From assembly GCA_964019055.1 (NCBI GenBank), contig OZ025206.1, positions 19,020,860 to 19,084,859 on the forward strand: a DNA stretch of 64,000 nt, written 5' to 3'. The first letter of the stretch is position 1, and every line of letters starts with the position of its first letter. The DNA comes from Anthopleura xanthogrammica (lineage: Eukaryota; Cnidaria; Anthozoa; Actiniaria; Actiniidae). The notes below the pieces were generated by a model. It had not been told where the DNA came from, did not search any database, and saw only the letters and a program-made list of their open reading frames with translations. Positions 39,201 through 49,484 of this stretch are shown one piece after another. The position numbers were made by a program, and so were the translations under genes.

Positions 39201-42200
39201 TCTTAAATATTCCTTGCTTTGAATGGATGGCAAAAATACTCATGTATTAAACTAAGTCATAATTGGTCAGGCTGAGTAGTACCGGTTAATACACTTACCT
39301 TTGTGCTAATCCAATCAGGGCATACAGTGAACAGTGCAATACGATGACATCATTGGCTGATAACAGTAATACAAGGGCCTAAAAACCATGAGGGATTAGT
39401 GTTGAGTGTTGTATATTTACTGGTTTCTGGGGAAGAACCAGGATTTTTGTAGGTAGGGGCCCGGTGCACCATTTATTATCAGGATGATGTTCTCAAACTG
39501 ATGCATTAGATATTAGCTCATCTGGGGAGGGGGCTGCTCACCCCCTGCAACCCTCCCCTAGATTCAACCAGGCTGGGTTTCTTATTCATTACTTTAAGGG
39601 ACTTTGACTTTGAACCATCCCTTTGAAAATCAATTATTCTACATATCTAAATGATTTCAGGTTTAGTACTTATATATATGAATCTAATTACTGATAATAT
39701 TAACATTTCATTACCTTGAGAGTCCCACAAGCCACCATCCATTCCCTCTGCTTTACATCTGAAGAAAGCTTTTGACAGATATCTATGGAAGAGAATAGAA
39801 ACTTTTCTAGCAATGACAATACCAATACTAGTGTGGAAGTTCCAGACAATACCTATGCATGAACAGTCCTCCCCTATGAGATGTTGCAATTTCTAAGGTT
39901 TGTGGAAAATCTTGAGAATAAAAGAAAAACTTCCTGTCTAGGGGCCGGGGATGATAGGGGTGGTATGGCACCAATCCCTTTTAACATGCAGGGATAACAT
40001 TTGGAGCTACATACAAATGCAACTATAACATTCAATTTATACAGGGCCTAAAATAGCAACTAGTCAGTCACCAGTCATGATGACCAGCCATATTAGATTT
40101 AGCTCGGTCATACCCTGTTTCTGACTCACAATTACTGGTCAAAATGACTAGCAAGGCAAAGATTTGACCAGACAAGTTCTAATTCTGGCCAGACATTGTT
40201 TGTTGACAAGCTGTTATTTCAAGCCCTGTTATTAGCTGGTCCATTTAGCTCAAATGCCATGCTTACTTGTCATTTCTTTGAGAATGTCAACTGTGAACTG
40301 TGCCTCTCCATTTTCCAAGTAGTTCTCTGTCAACAGCTGTAACCTCTGAAATCAAGAAAATATATACAATAAAGTTGATTACTATCAATATACTGTCAAC
40401 CATTTGCACTACACTGTAAATTCTAGCCAGTATGTCACACTATATATAGCACTTGTCTGTAAGTGGAGAAGCTTATTCTCAGAGGAATAACAAGTGGTCT
40501 GAACTGGGAAAATATGTCAAGGTTATTTACAAGCCAGGAGCTACAAATAGGAAAAAACTGTGCCTGAGGATTCAAATTATAAGACGTGAGGCTGCTTAAT
40601 AAGCTAGGTCACATATGTATGGGTTTTTCCCTATCGGGACCATATTACATTAGGATGGTAAATAACTTATTCATTTTTTCCCATTTATTTTTTACTTGTT
40701 TTGCAGTTGTTTTATTTGTGTTGTTGTTGTTGTTTTGCAATCTGTTACTCTATGCGTGTGCACAGATGATGTCATATGATACCAGACAGCGGTCACAAGT
40801 AGAAAATACCACCCGCTCCATGATCCAACAGACAATCAGAATGCACAATTTTTAGGATAACAGGGCAGGGGAAAGAACACCAAACATTGCTCAGTAATAC
40901 ACATATACAGGATTCTATCATTGAAATTTTACCTCAGATAATATTTTCACTCCTCCTAGTTCAAAAAATGATGCCTGAAATAAAAGCATAGTTAGTACTT
41001 ATTAAGAACTGTAAAAGTGAATAAACTATGCATGTGTGAAAGAGTAATGGCAAACCTGGAATGCTTTGTCTCTCATGAGCATCCTTAAGCAAATCAGAAC
41101 ACGCAGGATGTTTTCTGGTGGTGCTCGCTGTGTCCATTCTCTGATGACATGGAAACAAACAAAATATAACAGGATCAGATTTTAATAATCATTTAGAACT
41201 TTTCAGTTGGTGCATGGTCACTTTGTCACTTTGCCATCTCAGATCAGAGCGAGTAGCAGATTTAGGGGGTGGTCACGGGGTGCCCAGTGACCCCCTCTTT
41301 CTATCTAGTTTGGAATTAGTCGGTTAAAATAGCAAAAATTTCATTTTTTTTGAACCCCCCTATAGCTACTCAATATCCTAGATCTGCCCCAAAGAGCTCA
41401 CTCATTTTTCCATTTTCAAGATCAGTTTCAGTGTTTTAAAGACAAGAGTTTGGAACATGCATGTATGATTTGTTAATTTACTTACATATTGAATATTATC
41501 ATTACTATTAGAATAATGGAAAATTTAACAATTTAATAATGTACTCACAAGCAGCAGACTCTGTGTTTAACCAGAGAAGTAAACACCTACAATATTCAAC
41601 AAAGTTTTAATGCCAACAATGTTTCAATTTGAAATGTATATGTGATCGTACCATACTGAATGGACTCAGTAAAAATTCTGAGCCCCATTCTGAGTCCATT
41701 CAGTATGGTACGATCACATATACATTTCATATTCCATCATCATACGCAAACCAACATTATCAAATGTTTCAATTATATCAACAATTTCAAAACTATATGC
41801 AACATGCAACAAAACCTTCACCAACCTTTTTTTTTGAAATAGCTGTATATTAAAACAATAATACCTACAGTACTGTATATGGCTTTTTCAAAAAGGTTGA
41901 AGGGGGAACAGCGAATGGCAAACTGGTACAAGAACCTGAAGACGAAGCTTTAAAGTTGAGTCATCATCGGAAGCACTTGTCAATCCATGTTTGGACATAG
42001 TTGTTATTTGATCCATGTCTCTGTGATAGTGTGCATGACCACAGTTCCTTTCAGTCGTGCAATCGGCAATCATAAATTGCCATAAATTCACCACTTCAAC
42101 CTTTTTTGAAAGACCTGTACAATGTCAAATTTATAGTTTACACATACCTGTAAGAAATAGCTGTGGTGTGGATGAGATGTGAAATTTCTCGTACTTTGGT

Positions 42201-44900
42201 ATTTTGAGCTAAAGGAATTTAAAATTTAAAATTAGAAATTAGAAATTTGTCTGGATAAATTATTAAAAAATAAAACTACCTTATATTTAGTACCGAGAGG
42301 GAAATATTTGTAAATTAAAGTTTTAATGGCTGTTCCTACTACTACCTATAAAATAAATCCTATTTATTTTCATACGCTGAACTGAATTTTAGACATTGTT
42401 AATTTTTATTTCTAAACTTCTTCATATAATAATAATCATAAAAGTACAGATGAATGTATACACTATATTTTTCACATTTCTCAAACAAAGACAGTTTAAT
42501 TATTATTACCTGAATCGTTCAAGAGCCAATGCCTCGGTAGACTGGTGATGACAGGCAGGTCCACTGCCTGATCCCTTAGGGGGGCTCCCCTGGTTGTTCC
42601 AGCTACCTGATGCTTGAGTGAGGTTCTGGTTTTCATCTGAGACCCATGAGATAGAAGGCAGTTGTTGTTTACTGGCAGGTGTGTTGACCAGGTCTAGGAG
42701 CCTTAATAAATCTTTTGCTTCTTGACTTTTGCTATGAGACAAATAAAACAAACTAATTTTGTTATTGTATGCAAACAAAATTTTAACTCTAAAAATAAAA
42801 AGAAATTGAGGTATTTAGAAGTCAAAATAATCTTGTAAAGAATTTCCTGAAGGTAGCATGCAGGCATGTGTATTAAAATTCTATATCTCTTCACAAAATA
42901 AATTAATAAAATTTGAAAAATAAATTTAGTACTATTTCACAGCAATCTAAGGTTTTTTATGCTGTATACTGAGACTGGCTTTAATTCCAGAACTATACAT
43001 GCAAACAAAATTTTAAGAAATGAAAACTTTTCATTATCAGATAAGTCATCTAGTTTTCCAGCAATCAAATAAGATTTATTTTCAAGACAAGTAAAAATGA
43101 ACCCCTTTTTATTATCAGTTTTGAACAATACTCTTGAAAAGTCATTTAAATTTTTCCCAGTAATCAAATACCATTCTCAAGACAAGTAAAAATGACCTAA
43201 TTTAGGTTTGAAGCTGGTAATTGAAAATGGAACCTTTTCATTATCAGTTCCAATACTCTTGAAAAGTCATTTAAATTTTCCCCAGTAATCAAATTCCATT
43301 CTCAAGACAAGTAAAAATGACCTAATTTAGGTTTGAAGCTGGTAATTGAAAATGGAACCTTTTCGTTATCAGTGCCATCAGTTCCAATACTCTTGACAAG
43401 TTGTTTAAATGTTCCAGTAATCAAATACAATTTATTTTCAAGACTTGTAAGTAAAATTATTCAATCTTTTATTTGGAATTAATTGATCCAATTGTTATTA
43501 TCTGGCTTAGAATGAATTAGAACACATAGCAGAGTATTCTCAACATGACTTCTCCTCAAAAGTAAAACAAAAAACAAAAAAAATTAGCAAGGTTCATTGA
43601 CCATAATATATCGTAGACAAAAACAAAGTCAATACTGAGTATTTATTCAACAAATAGTATCAATTAATCCACAAAGGAAAGTTTTACTCAAAGTAGGACC
43701 CCATTGTGTAAAAAAAAAATACTTCCACCAAATTGTAACTACCAGGGAATGCATCTAAAACCACTGTATCCTAAGCTGTATGATTAAAAATTGATTTGTA
43801 ATGTGTTTCCATGGCAACAGGTGAGCTACTAAAAAAACTTTCATTATACAAGGTCATATTCATTCAAAGAAGAGCTATTTTCGACATCATTATCAATCAT
43901 TCATTATGTCTATTATGTTAAATTAATTTACCCAGCCAAAGTTTTATGAAAGACCATATTTCGACGTATAATAGAGGTTGAATTATACTAATTAAGAAAT
44001 TGCATTTCTGATCCAGCCTCTGTAGTATCCTAAATATTGTATATTATATGGAAATAACGTGTCCAACGTTTTAGCATAATGCTCATAAAAACTCAAACCA
44101 AAAAACACGCGATCAAATTGTTTTTCGTAACACTGTAGATCTCGTTACATCTCGCGATCGAGAAATTATAAATGCCATTTATTTAGCAAAATATATTTTC
44201 AGAAATAAAAATTGTCATAGATATTCATAATTAGAGCAAAAATTTCGATATCATTTCTTTCTTTTACTAGATTTTTATCAAAAATTCATTAAAGGAAAGT
44301 ATGAATTTGTGTAGAGTCTAAAGTAGAGGCGATCGATTCTCGATCACGAAGAGTTCCGATATCATTGTTGTATGATAACATCGCGAGCAAATAAAAAATA
44401 TGAACGAACACTTTGACCACAGAATAATCGGATTCGTGGCGAATCTCCAAGTTTTGAACGATTTATCCCAGCGACATATCGTCTGGAAAACAAATTAAAC
44501 TGATTTTCGGTTAACCACATTTTGGAATAAAGCCCTTTTCGAAGAAAAAAAAAATTCGTGATCGACCGAGGGTCATTGGAGGCTGATATCAAATTACCGA
44601 ATTTCAACCGCGAAAAACTATTTTTAAATATTACTTTAGAAGATATCATTAATGGAGGGTTTTGAATGCCTAAAAAATATTGTGTAAAAGAGGAAAGGGG
44701 ATGCCTGTGAAAAAAAAAATTGTTATAATAAAGTGAGCTTATTTAAAAAAAAATGCAAATCGAATATTTACTTTATGAGAAAGTCTAAGATTCCACCTTG
44801 TATAACGACAAGTAGACTGCAATATCTAATATAAATTGTGGTATAACTACCTGATTTCGGTTTCTGCCTCTCCTCTGGACCGTTTCTCTTCAGCAGGCAT
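26634..44900 (-). CDS. NEK10: NEK10-type armadillo-kinase, nearly complete
   Basis: Thirty-six coding exons run from ATG at 44898-44900 down to 26634 and splice in phase to 1160 codons. The order is: short acidic start, armadillo-like helical repeats (about 100-470), protein kinase (about 507-771), a basic coiled segment (KKLERERKRTQ), a Ser-rich region, and a conserved C-terminal block. NEK10 is the only NIMA-related kinase with armadillo repeats before the kinase, and the tail motifs SPRKVRQINDPI and LKSEIKK also match, from memory, human NEK10. Vertebrate NEK10 acts in motile cilia and the DNA-damage response. Motifs: GSGAFGSV, Lys in LAMKE, HRDLTPNN and DFG are all intact, so the kinase is probably active. 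The last exon after 26634 was not found. If the donor were skipped, four codons and a stop (VGVR then TGA) would follow. Exons are listed in the three segment entries. Confidence 0.93.
28087..28233. mobile_element. hAT-like MITE
   Basis: GGGGCGGACCCAGG at the left and CCTGGATCCGCCCCT at the right are inverted repeats. CAGGGGCGGATCCAGG-type ends are, from general knowledge, common on animal hAT elements. No 8 bp duplication was evident. Lies in intron 32 of the NEK10-like gene. Confidence 0.6.
28714..28945. mobile_element. GC-rich 'ACGGCACGGxCCGTGCC' MITE, copy 1
   Basis: Starts AGTAGTTTTCGTATGA and contains ACTTACGGCACGGACCGTGC and repeated CCGTGCCGTG motifs able to fold on themselves. The right half has inverse counterparts (ACCGTAACCGTGCCGTGAGT). 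Copy 2 is at 37556-37680. The ends resemble those of the TTTCGTATG family. Lies in intron 31 of the NEK10-like gene. Confidence 0.6.
29810..29965. repeat. two-copy direct repeat of about 75 bp
   Basis: CCTTTTATGAGAACGGTAGCAATAAATGAGCTATATTACTGC-type sequence occurs twice in a row with small changes. It is enclosed by weak inverted ends (GCGGATCCAGCCC near 29683, GGTCTGGATCCG near 29988), so it may be part of a hAT-like element of about 320 bp. Confidence 0.5.
30486..34492 (-). CDS. NEK10: NEK10-like exons 20-29: protein kinase domain
   Basis: Exons: 34364-34492, 34222-34266, 33960-34055, 33767-33812, 33180-33301, 32522-32624, 31745-31823, 31249-31378, 31100-31170, 30486-30528. They encode residues 484-771. 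The domain holds the Gly loop (LLGSGAFGSVYK), the ATP-binding Lys (LAMKE), hinge segment EKLYIVMELIEGAPMGEH, catalytic loop HRDLTPNN, DFGLAK, an activation segment ending GTILYSCPEVV, DVWAAGCILYQMATL and the C-terminal RPDIVE. The usual catalytic-loop Lys of HRDLKxxN is Thr here. I recall the same Thr in vertebrate NEK10, which is reported to phosphorylate Tyr as well as Ser/Thr, so the feature is ancestral and not decay. Confidence 0.95.
31436..31700. mobile_element. 265 bp foldback MITE
   Basis: AAAAAAAGGTTGGCG, CAAGGTTTTGTTGCATG and CTTACCAAGCTTGAAATG at the left are inverted at 31630-31690 (CATTTCAGGCTTGGTATGCA ... ACCAACCTTTTTT). The arms are about 65 bp. Parts of the same family reappear near 41800-42110. 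Lies in intron 26 of the NEK10-like gene. Confidence 0.75.
32836..32958. repeat. duplicated 60-70 bp unit with C runs
   Basis: Poly-C followed by AAGTCTCCACTAAGACATG(A/G)AGAAG and TTGGTGTTCTTGGAAGAAACC occurs twice in direct orientation. Confidence 0.85.
34634..34952. repeat. (CAAA)n microsatellite, about 320 bp
   Basis: Nearly pure CAAA on the plus strand (TTTG on the gene strand), with two AACAAAAAA interruptions near 34679 and 34728. It lies in intron 19 of the NEK10-like gene, directly before the first kinase exon. The long FVCL frames it creates are not genes. Confidence 0.97.
35208..44900 (-). CDS. NEK10: NEK10-like exons 1-19: N-terminus and armadillo repeats
   Basis: Exons on the minus strand: 44851-44900 (ATG), 42510-42731, 42148-42208, 41549-41586, 41056-41140, 40933-40974, 40267-40345, 39715-39782, 39299-39378, 38823-38909, 38379-38468, 38031-38070, 37708-37781, 37151-37223, 36925-36967, 36226-36374, 35557-35579, 35395-35436, 35208-35310. 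They total 1449 nt (483 codons). Recognisable NEK10 landmarks are SKQQLPSISW (exon 2), APPENILRVLICLRMLMRD (exon 5), LRILQDYDMLSKT (exons 10/11), ALTELVLNDTNGQQ (exon 16), RALRFLFSMERNR (exons 17/18) and FIDVGHYVRDLNAY (exon 19). Repeated leucine-rich helices with a 40-residue rhythm fit armadillo folding. Exon 14 (GENGYSNGDVARAS) lies in a poorly conserved loop and is the least certain. Confidence 0.9.
35703..36056. mobile_element. piggyBac-type MITE (TTAA target site), copy 2
   Basis: TTAA then AGGGACACTTGGATGAAA at the left, and TTTCATCCAAGTGCCCCT then TTAA at the right. It shares internal sequence (AAACTTATCTATATGGC and GCCAAGCAA) with the copy at 22630-22928 but is about 55 bp longer, including a segment with TGACGTCATTTAC. 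Lies in intron 16 of the NEK10-like gene. Confidence 0.9.
36445..36718. mobile_element. 274 bp MITE with arms of about 75 bp
   Basis: AATACGAGGAACAAAATCGTG ... GCAGAGCGAATGTTGCTCGT at the left is inverted at 36640-36718 (GGTGGCAACATTCGCTCTGC ... TTTTGTTGCTCGTATTTCC). A partial relative lies near 32195-32270. Lies in intron 15 of the NEK10-like gene. Confidence 0.8.
37295..37435. mobile_element. fourth copy of the 'TTGGAGGACAA' MITE family
   Basis: TTTCACGTAACGCCATAGCA with GCTCAATGTGGAATACAA, paired with TTTTGTCCTCCAAATTGAGATGC. Lies in intron 13 of the NEK10-like gene. Confidence 0.7.
37556..37680. mobile_element. GC-rich 'ACGGCACGGxCCG' MITE, copy 2
   Basis: AAACTTACGGCACGGACCGCG and CATTCGGTGCCGTGTCCGTG match the copy at 28714-28945. 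Lies in intron 13 of the NEK10-like gene. Confidence 0.6.
38191..38211. repeat. G homopolymer
   Basis: An uninterrupted run of about 20 G in intron 11 of the NEK10-like gene. Confidence 0.9.
41630..41729. repeat. perfect inverted repeat, 40 bp arms, 20 bp loop
   Basis: 41630-41669 and 41690-41729 are exact reverse complements (arm core GTGATCGTACCATACTGAAT). The loop holds a second small inverted pair around TTCTGAG. No terminal duplication or relative elsewhere in the window was seen. Lies in intron 3 of the NEK10-like gene. Confidence 0.95.
42990..43455. repeat. about 115-120 bp tandem repeat, 3-4 units
   Basis: Units contain TTTTCATTATCAG, AATACTCTTGAAAAGTCATT, AGTAATCAAAT and CAAGACAAGTAAAAATGA. 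The second and third units are nearly identical; the outer ones are diverged. Lies in intron 1 of the NEK10-like gene. Confidence 0.8.
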
Positions 44901-46785
44901 TTTTTAAGGAAGCAAGGAAATGTTTATCCAGCCATAATAATAGTATCTGGTCAGCGCAATATGCGGAACACTGAAATATTTCAACAGAATATGAAATTAG
45001 AAAATGGTTGGTTAGCAACACGTAAACCACGTCCAAGCCATAAATTACGGGTATTAACGGTTAGAGAACCAGTAAAGCAGTCGGTTAAAACGGTTTATAA
45101 ATTGAGCAAGCAACGTTCGTGTAAAGATTGAACGGTTGAAGGGAAAAGATCTTCGATCTCCGCAAACTGACCATCAAAATAAGCTTCACGTCGATGTACA
45201 AACTATCCTCGTAACTCTCATTCTCCTTGAATAAACACCGAGAGAAATACGCAGATCAATTCATAATATCCCAGTTTTACTTCGGTATAAAAACCAAAAG
45301 GATTCTTCAAGAGTTAGTGTGTTTTTCCAGGGTAAAATTCCCTCCACTCGACGTGGGGTTGTGTGAATTTGTCTCTCTAAACCAGGTGAGATGGCGAACG
45401 GAAATCGCAACGTAGAGAACTATAAACATCAAGAATTTTTCTATAACGTTTAGTTTCTATTTTATTCGCAGCTGCTCGGAATACAAAAGAAAATTTATTC
45501 AAAATTCTCAAAGTAAGGAATAAAAAAGCCTGTTTTTATGGATAGTAAAAATACTGTGTATTCAATGCTCAATACTGCACGAACTCTTCAAAATATATGC
45601 AGTACAGAAGAAAAACGTCAAGCGACTATAAAAAAGACGTAATATTTGTCGGAATTATTAGGATAAAGACAAGGAAGAATAGTATAGACGAAGACTTAGG
45701 TAAAAGCATTAGTGAATTATTGAAAAAGTATTTTTTCCAAGGGCTTTTGTGATTACAAAAACACTCCAGCTCATTAATCTAAACAAAACTCTTATCCAGT
45801 TCGGGGTTCGGGATGGATTGTTTTGAGGTTTTGTGGCAATTCATACTTACTTTGTTGGCGGTATTACATCAGTACTTCGCGATTCAACTGGAAAGAGATA
45901 GTCAGTCCAATTTGTACAAATTTAAAAGCAAATTTTAGAGCAGTTTTGAGCCATTTTAGTTTGATAAAAGATCTAAGTTTACACAAGTTATTAGCGACTG
46001 CAGCAAAACCAACGTCAACTTGAGCAACCAAAATATTATAATCTCACAGCCAATCACGGAGCTCGTTATAACTAGGAATGCAAGGATTGACCAATCAGAG
46101 AAGAGGATGTATTACACATATTAAAATTGTCCAAAACTTTCTCGCTTCGTTTGATCCGCTCTGGGAATTCTTTCTTTTTTTCCAGCAAAATAATTTTCCG
46201 GTCTACGAAGCGTGTTAGAAATTAGAATCACAACGAATGACAAAAACGAACGGTATTTTTTTGTATTTTTGAATCGAAAATGCGAAAACTAAAAATACAC
46301 AATGTAAACTTTTAAAATAGCGTAAAAAAACTGATAAAATGTCCAGTTTCCTCTGCTGCATTTCTTTTCTTTCGTTTCTCTCATTGTATTCAGGTTCCTC
46401 TCTAATGGCCCTTAACCCGGTACTAACAGCAGTATGTAGACAAGAAGACGAAAACAGTTTAGTTCTTATCGGCACAACAGACGAAATGGGGCTCTTTTCC
46501 CTCCGAGTTCAGGATGACTTGAGGACTAAGGATGATTGAAGAGAGTGATTGCTCATTCTCTCGCCCAAGCGTACGCGAGCGTAAATTTTAGTAGTAACGG
46601 ATGGATGAAAACGATGGGACACGCAAATCATGCATGTGTCAAACTAGGACAGCTGGGCTGTTTTAAAGCACTCGTTAATATTTTTTTTGGTGATTTTTTG
46701 TTGTTGTTGCAAAAATCAAAAACACAGTAGCTTTTACAGTCTGTAAGTGTCGAGATAAATTAGTTTTTGGTGTAAGACTTTCTAT
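44901..46785. other. upstream region of the NEK10-like gene and spacer
   Basis: No protein family recognised. It must contain the NEK10-like promoter and 5' UTR, but no TATA box or other core element stood out. Frames near 46.2-46.7 kb show no splice support and no family resemblance. Confidence 0.4.
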
Positions 46786-47400
46786 TCTTTCTTTCTTTCT
46801 TTCTTTCTATTCCGTATACCATGCATTCATCCATCAATCCATCCATCAATCCATCCATCTATCCATCCATCCATCCATTCATTCATCCATTCATTCATTC
46901 ATTCATTCATTCATTCATTCAGTCAGTCAGTCAGTCAGTCAGTCAGTCAGTCAGTCAGTCAGTCAGTCAGTCAGTCAGTCAGTCAGTCAGTCAGTCAGTC
47001 AGTCAGTCAGTCAGTCAGTCAGTCAGTCAGTCAGTCAGTCAGTCAGTCAGTCAGTCAGTCAGTCAGTCAGTCAGTCAGTCAGTCAGTCAGTCAGTCAGTC
47101 AGTCAGTCAGTCAGTCAGTCAGTCAGTCAGTCAGTCAGTCAGTCAGTCAGTCAGTCAGTCAGTCAGTCATTCATTCATTCATTCATTCATTCATTCCGTC
47201 ATTCGTCTATCCATTCATTCATTCATTCATTCATTCATTCATTCATTCATTCATTCATTCATCCATCCATCCATCCATCCATTCATTCATCCATCCATCC
47301 ATCCATTCATTCATTCATTCATTCATTCATTCATTCATTCATTCATTCATTCATTCATTCATTCATTCATCTATCCATTCATTCATTCTTTCTTTCTTCA
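46786..47400. repeat. compound microsatellite (ATTC)n-(CAGT)n-(ATTC)n
   Basis: TTTC repeats, then ATCC/ATTC repeats, then about 62 uninterrupted CAGT units (46920-47167), then ATTC/ATCC repeats to about 47390. This creates a 225-codon frame (SQSV and SFIH repeats) that is not a gene. Confidence 0.97.
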
Positions 47401-47667
47401 TGTTGTTTTTCTCATTCCTTCTTTCTGTTATTCTTTCTCTCATTTTTTTTTCTTTTTTACTATTTTTCTTCCTTGCTTCCTTATCTTTTATTATTTAGTT
47501 TTCGCTCTCCATTCCATTCACTGTCTTATATTTAAGGAATTTCTTTCACTGATTTCCTTTTTTTGTTCGAATTCTGCAATTATAGTCTAATGCATGAATA
47601 AAATGGACAAAATTGCTACTCCAACGTTTTTACACTACACACAGATAAAGACGTAATGAAACAATTA

Positions 47668-47925
47668 GACCATTTCACGGTTGTCGTCGCTCAACCTCAG
47701 CCTCGATAGTGTGTAATATATTCTTTAGAATTTGACTACAGCTCACGGTAATTTAAGGAATGTGTACATTATCAAACAATAGACCATTTTCGAGATGCAC
47801 GAGCGCTTTCAAAAATATCTATTGACTGAAACACTTAAAACTTCCACGGGCTTTAGTCAAATTCTAAAGAATAAATTACACGCTATCGAGGCTGAGGTTG
47901 AGCGACGACAACCGTGAAATGGTCG
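47668..47925. mobile_element. 258 bp MITE with inverted arms of about 70 bp
   Basis: GACCATTTCACGGTTGTCGT ... ATTCTTTAGAATTTGACT at the left is inverted at 47853-47925. The paralogous flank at about 53155-53180 lacks it and reads straight through AACAAATTCC, so this is a clean insertion after the flank was duplicated. A short ATT repeats at both ends. Confidence 0.88.
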
Positions 47926-48059
47926 ATTCCTTCTGTCTTGCACATATTCAATTATCTTATTTCATGAGTTTTAGGAACAAAGGCCATGGCTGCATACATC
48001 ATATATCTTGAACCAGCGTCCATGCGATTTCATATACTTACAAAACACTCGAGATGTAT

Positions 48060-48610
48060 TTTTTTAAACAATTTAATTCACATAATTTTACATTTTTACA
48101 TAAAAAATGTCAACATACAAGAGAGAACTACAGGTTAGTTACAATACAGTGATATTGTCAACTTACAATTAGTTTAGAGATATTAGGGCTATTTAAATGT
48201 CTAAGTTTTTTGATTTACAAATAAGAAAGTATTATAAAACATTACACTACGCCTCCGAGATTATAAATTTCCTTTAACTTTTAGTCTTATTTTTCTAAGA
48301 GTACTTATACAACAGGAGTTTAAAAAAATTCAAAAACCTTCCCATCAGTTCCTAATATTATATTTTCTATGTTAAGCTGCGGAATATTTATATTAATCTT
48401 CTTCAGCTAGCCAATTTTTAATACTAATATAATAATAATTCCGTGAGAATGAACAATTAACGAAGAAATATTCTAGTGTCTCAATATGGGTTTTACAAAA
48501 AGAACAGCTGGTTGATACCACCTTTTTGAATTTGTAAAGTTCATTATTTAAAAACAAACAGTTATTCACAATCTTATATTGAAAAAGACGTAGTCGAGAA
48601 GTTAAAGAAA
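48060..48610 (-). pseudogene. 3' end of a LINE with a zinc-finger RT tail
   Basis: On the minus strand a frame reads RLFQYKIVNNCLFLNNELYK and then CSFCKTHIETLEYFFVNCSF, followed by KNWLAEED. The C-x2-C-x(4)-ET-x(2-3)-F-x(3)-C arrangement is the zf-RVT motif at the end of L1/Tx1-type LINE polymerases. A stop interrupts the frame, and reading continues one base off (NIPQLNIENIILGTDGKVFE). The paralogous flank near 53330-53385 lacks the insert. Confidence 0.7.
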
Positions 48611-48896
48611 TGATTATTTTTGTAAAACACGTTTAATTCTAGATCTGGGTCCACGATGCTGGGCTGCAATGCTTTCCAAGCCCTCCCCCTTCCTAAAAAT
48701 CATTAAACGTATTTTCTTCGATTGTCTATCCCCTCCCCTCCCCCTATATTATTCCCTCCCCTCCCCCTATATTATCTTCTTAAAACGCTTTAGTCTAAAA
48801 CTCACATTCCACCAAGCCCCCTACACTACAACCTAGCTAACCTTCCCTCCCATCGATATTCGGCTTTTGCTCTAATCAATGAAGCTTCCCTAAATT

Positions 48897-48975
48897 GCTA
48901 GCCTGCGTAGCAGGCCCTCGTGAGGGGAGTTGAGGTGGACTCCTCCCCTTGCGAGAGTCTGCTACGCAGACTACT
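48897..48975. repeat. short inverted repeat TAGCCTGCGTAGCAGGC
   Basis: GCCTGCGTAGCAGGCCCTCG is imperfectly inverted as CGAGAGTCTGCTACGCAGAC within 80 bp. It may be a small MITE or its remnant. Confidence 0.6.
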
Positions 48976-49278
48976 ACATTGCTTGTAATCACAACATGCA
49001 AGGTCTAATGCAGTGTCAGGAAACAAAAACGTTCTATACTTGATATCTGCGTCATTTTTTTATTCAGCTTAACTCCATTGGAAGCTCAAGTGGCATTTTA
49101 TTCGAATAGAAATATAGAATATATATATATGAGCCAAAAATTGGCATTATTTTGAAAAATTCTAACGATATTTTTTTTAGGTCACAAGGAGCTGAAGATG
49201 TTTTTTTATTCCTGTTAGTTTTAGCATGATCCACTCTTTCGATTCATGGAGCAGTAGGGCTTAAGCTGATCTTATTAG

Positions 49279-49484
49279 AGTGGTTTTCGTATGAGAAAGA
49301 AAAGGTACGACAAACTTCGTAGATTAAGCCGTACCGTATCTTACCATAACGTAACTACGCGTTGTGATTGGATAAATTACTGGAGGACAATGGGAAGCCG
49401 TTCCAATGTTACAGCATCTTGTACATTGTACGTGATGTAAGTCAGTACCGTATGTTTCCAGCTCATACGAAAACAGCTCTAAGC
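49279..49484. mobile_element. about 206 bp MITE with TTTCGTATG ends, upstream of GDPD copy 1
   Basis: Begins GAGTGGTTTTCGTATGAG and ends CTCATACGAAAACAGCTC. The interior matches the copies in the EMI-collagen introns. Flank comparison with copy 2 (GATCTTATTA continuing into AACTG near 54070) places the insertion point at its left end. Confidence 0.8.

Noticed and set aside
41629..41853. 74-codon plus frame with TILNGLSK
   Set aside because: It reads through the perfect hairpin in NEK10 intron 3; no coding signal.
46339..46539. 66-codon plus frame starting MSSFLCCISFLSF, like a signal peptide
   Set aside because: No splice sites, no downstream exons and no family resemblance; antisense is equally open, as in AT-poor random sequence.
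46821..47498. 225-codon frame of SQSV/SFIH repeats
   Set aside because: Product of the tetranucleotide microsatellite; no start context, splice sites or non-repeat domain.
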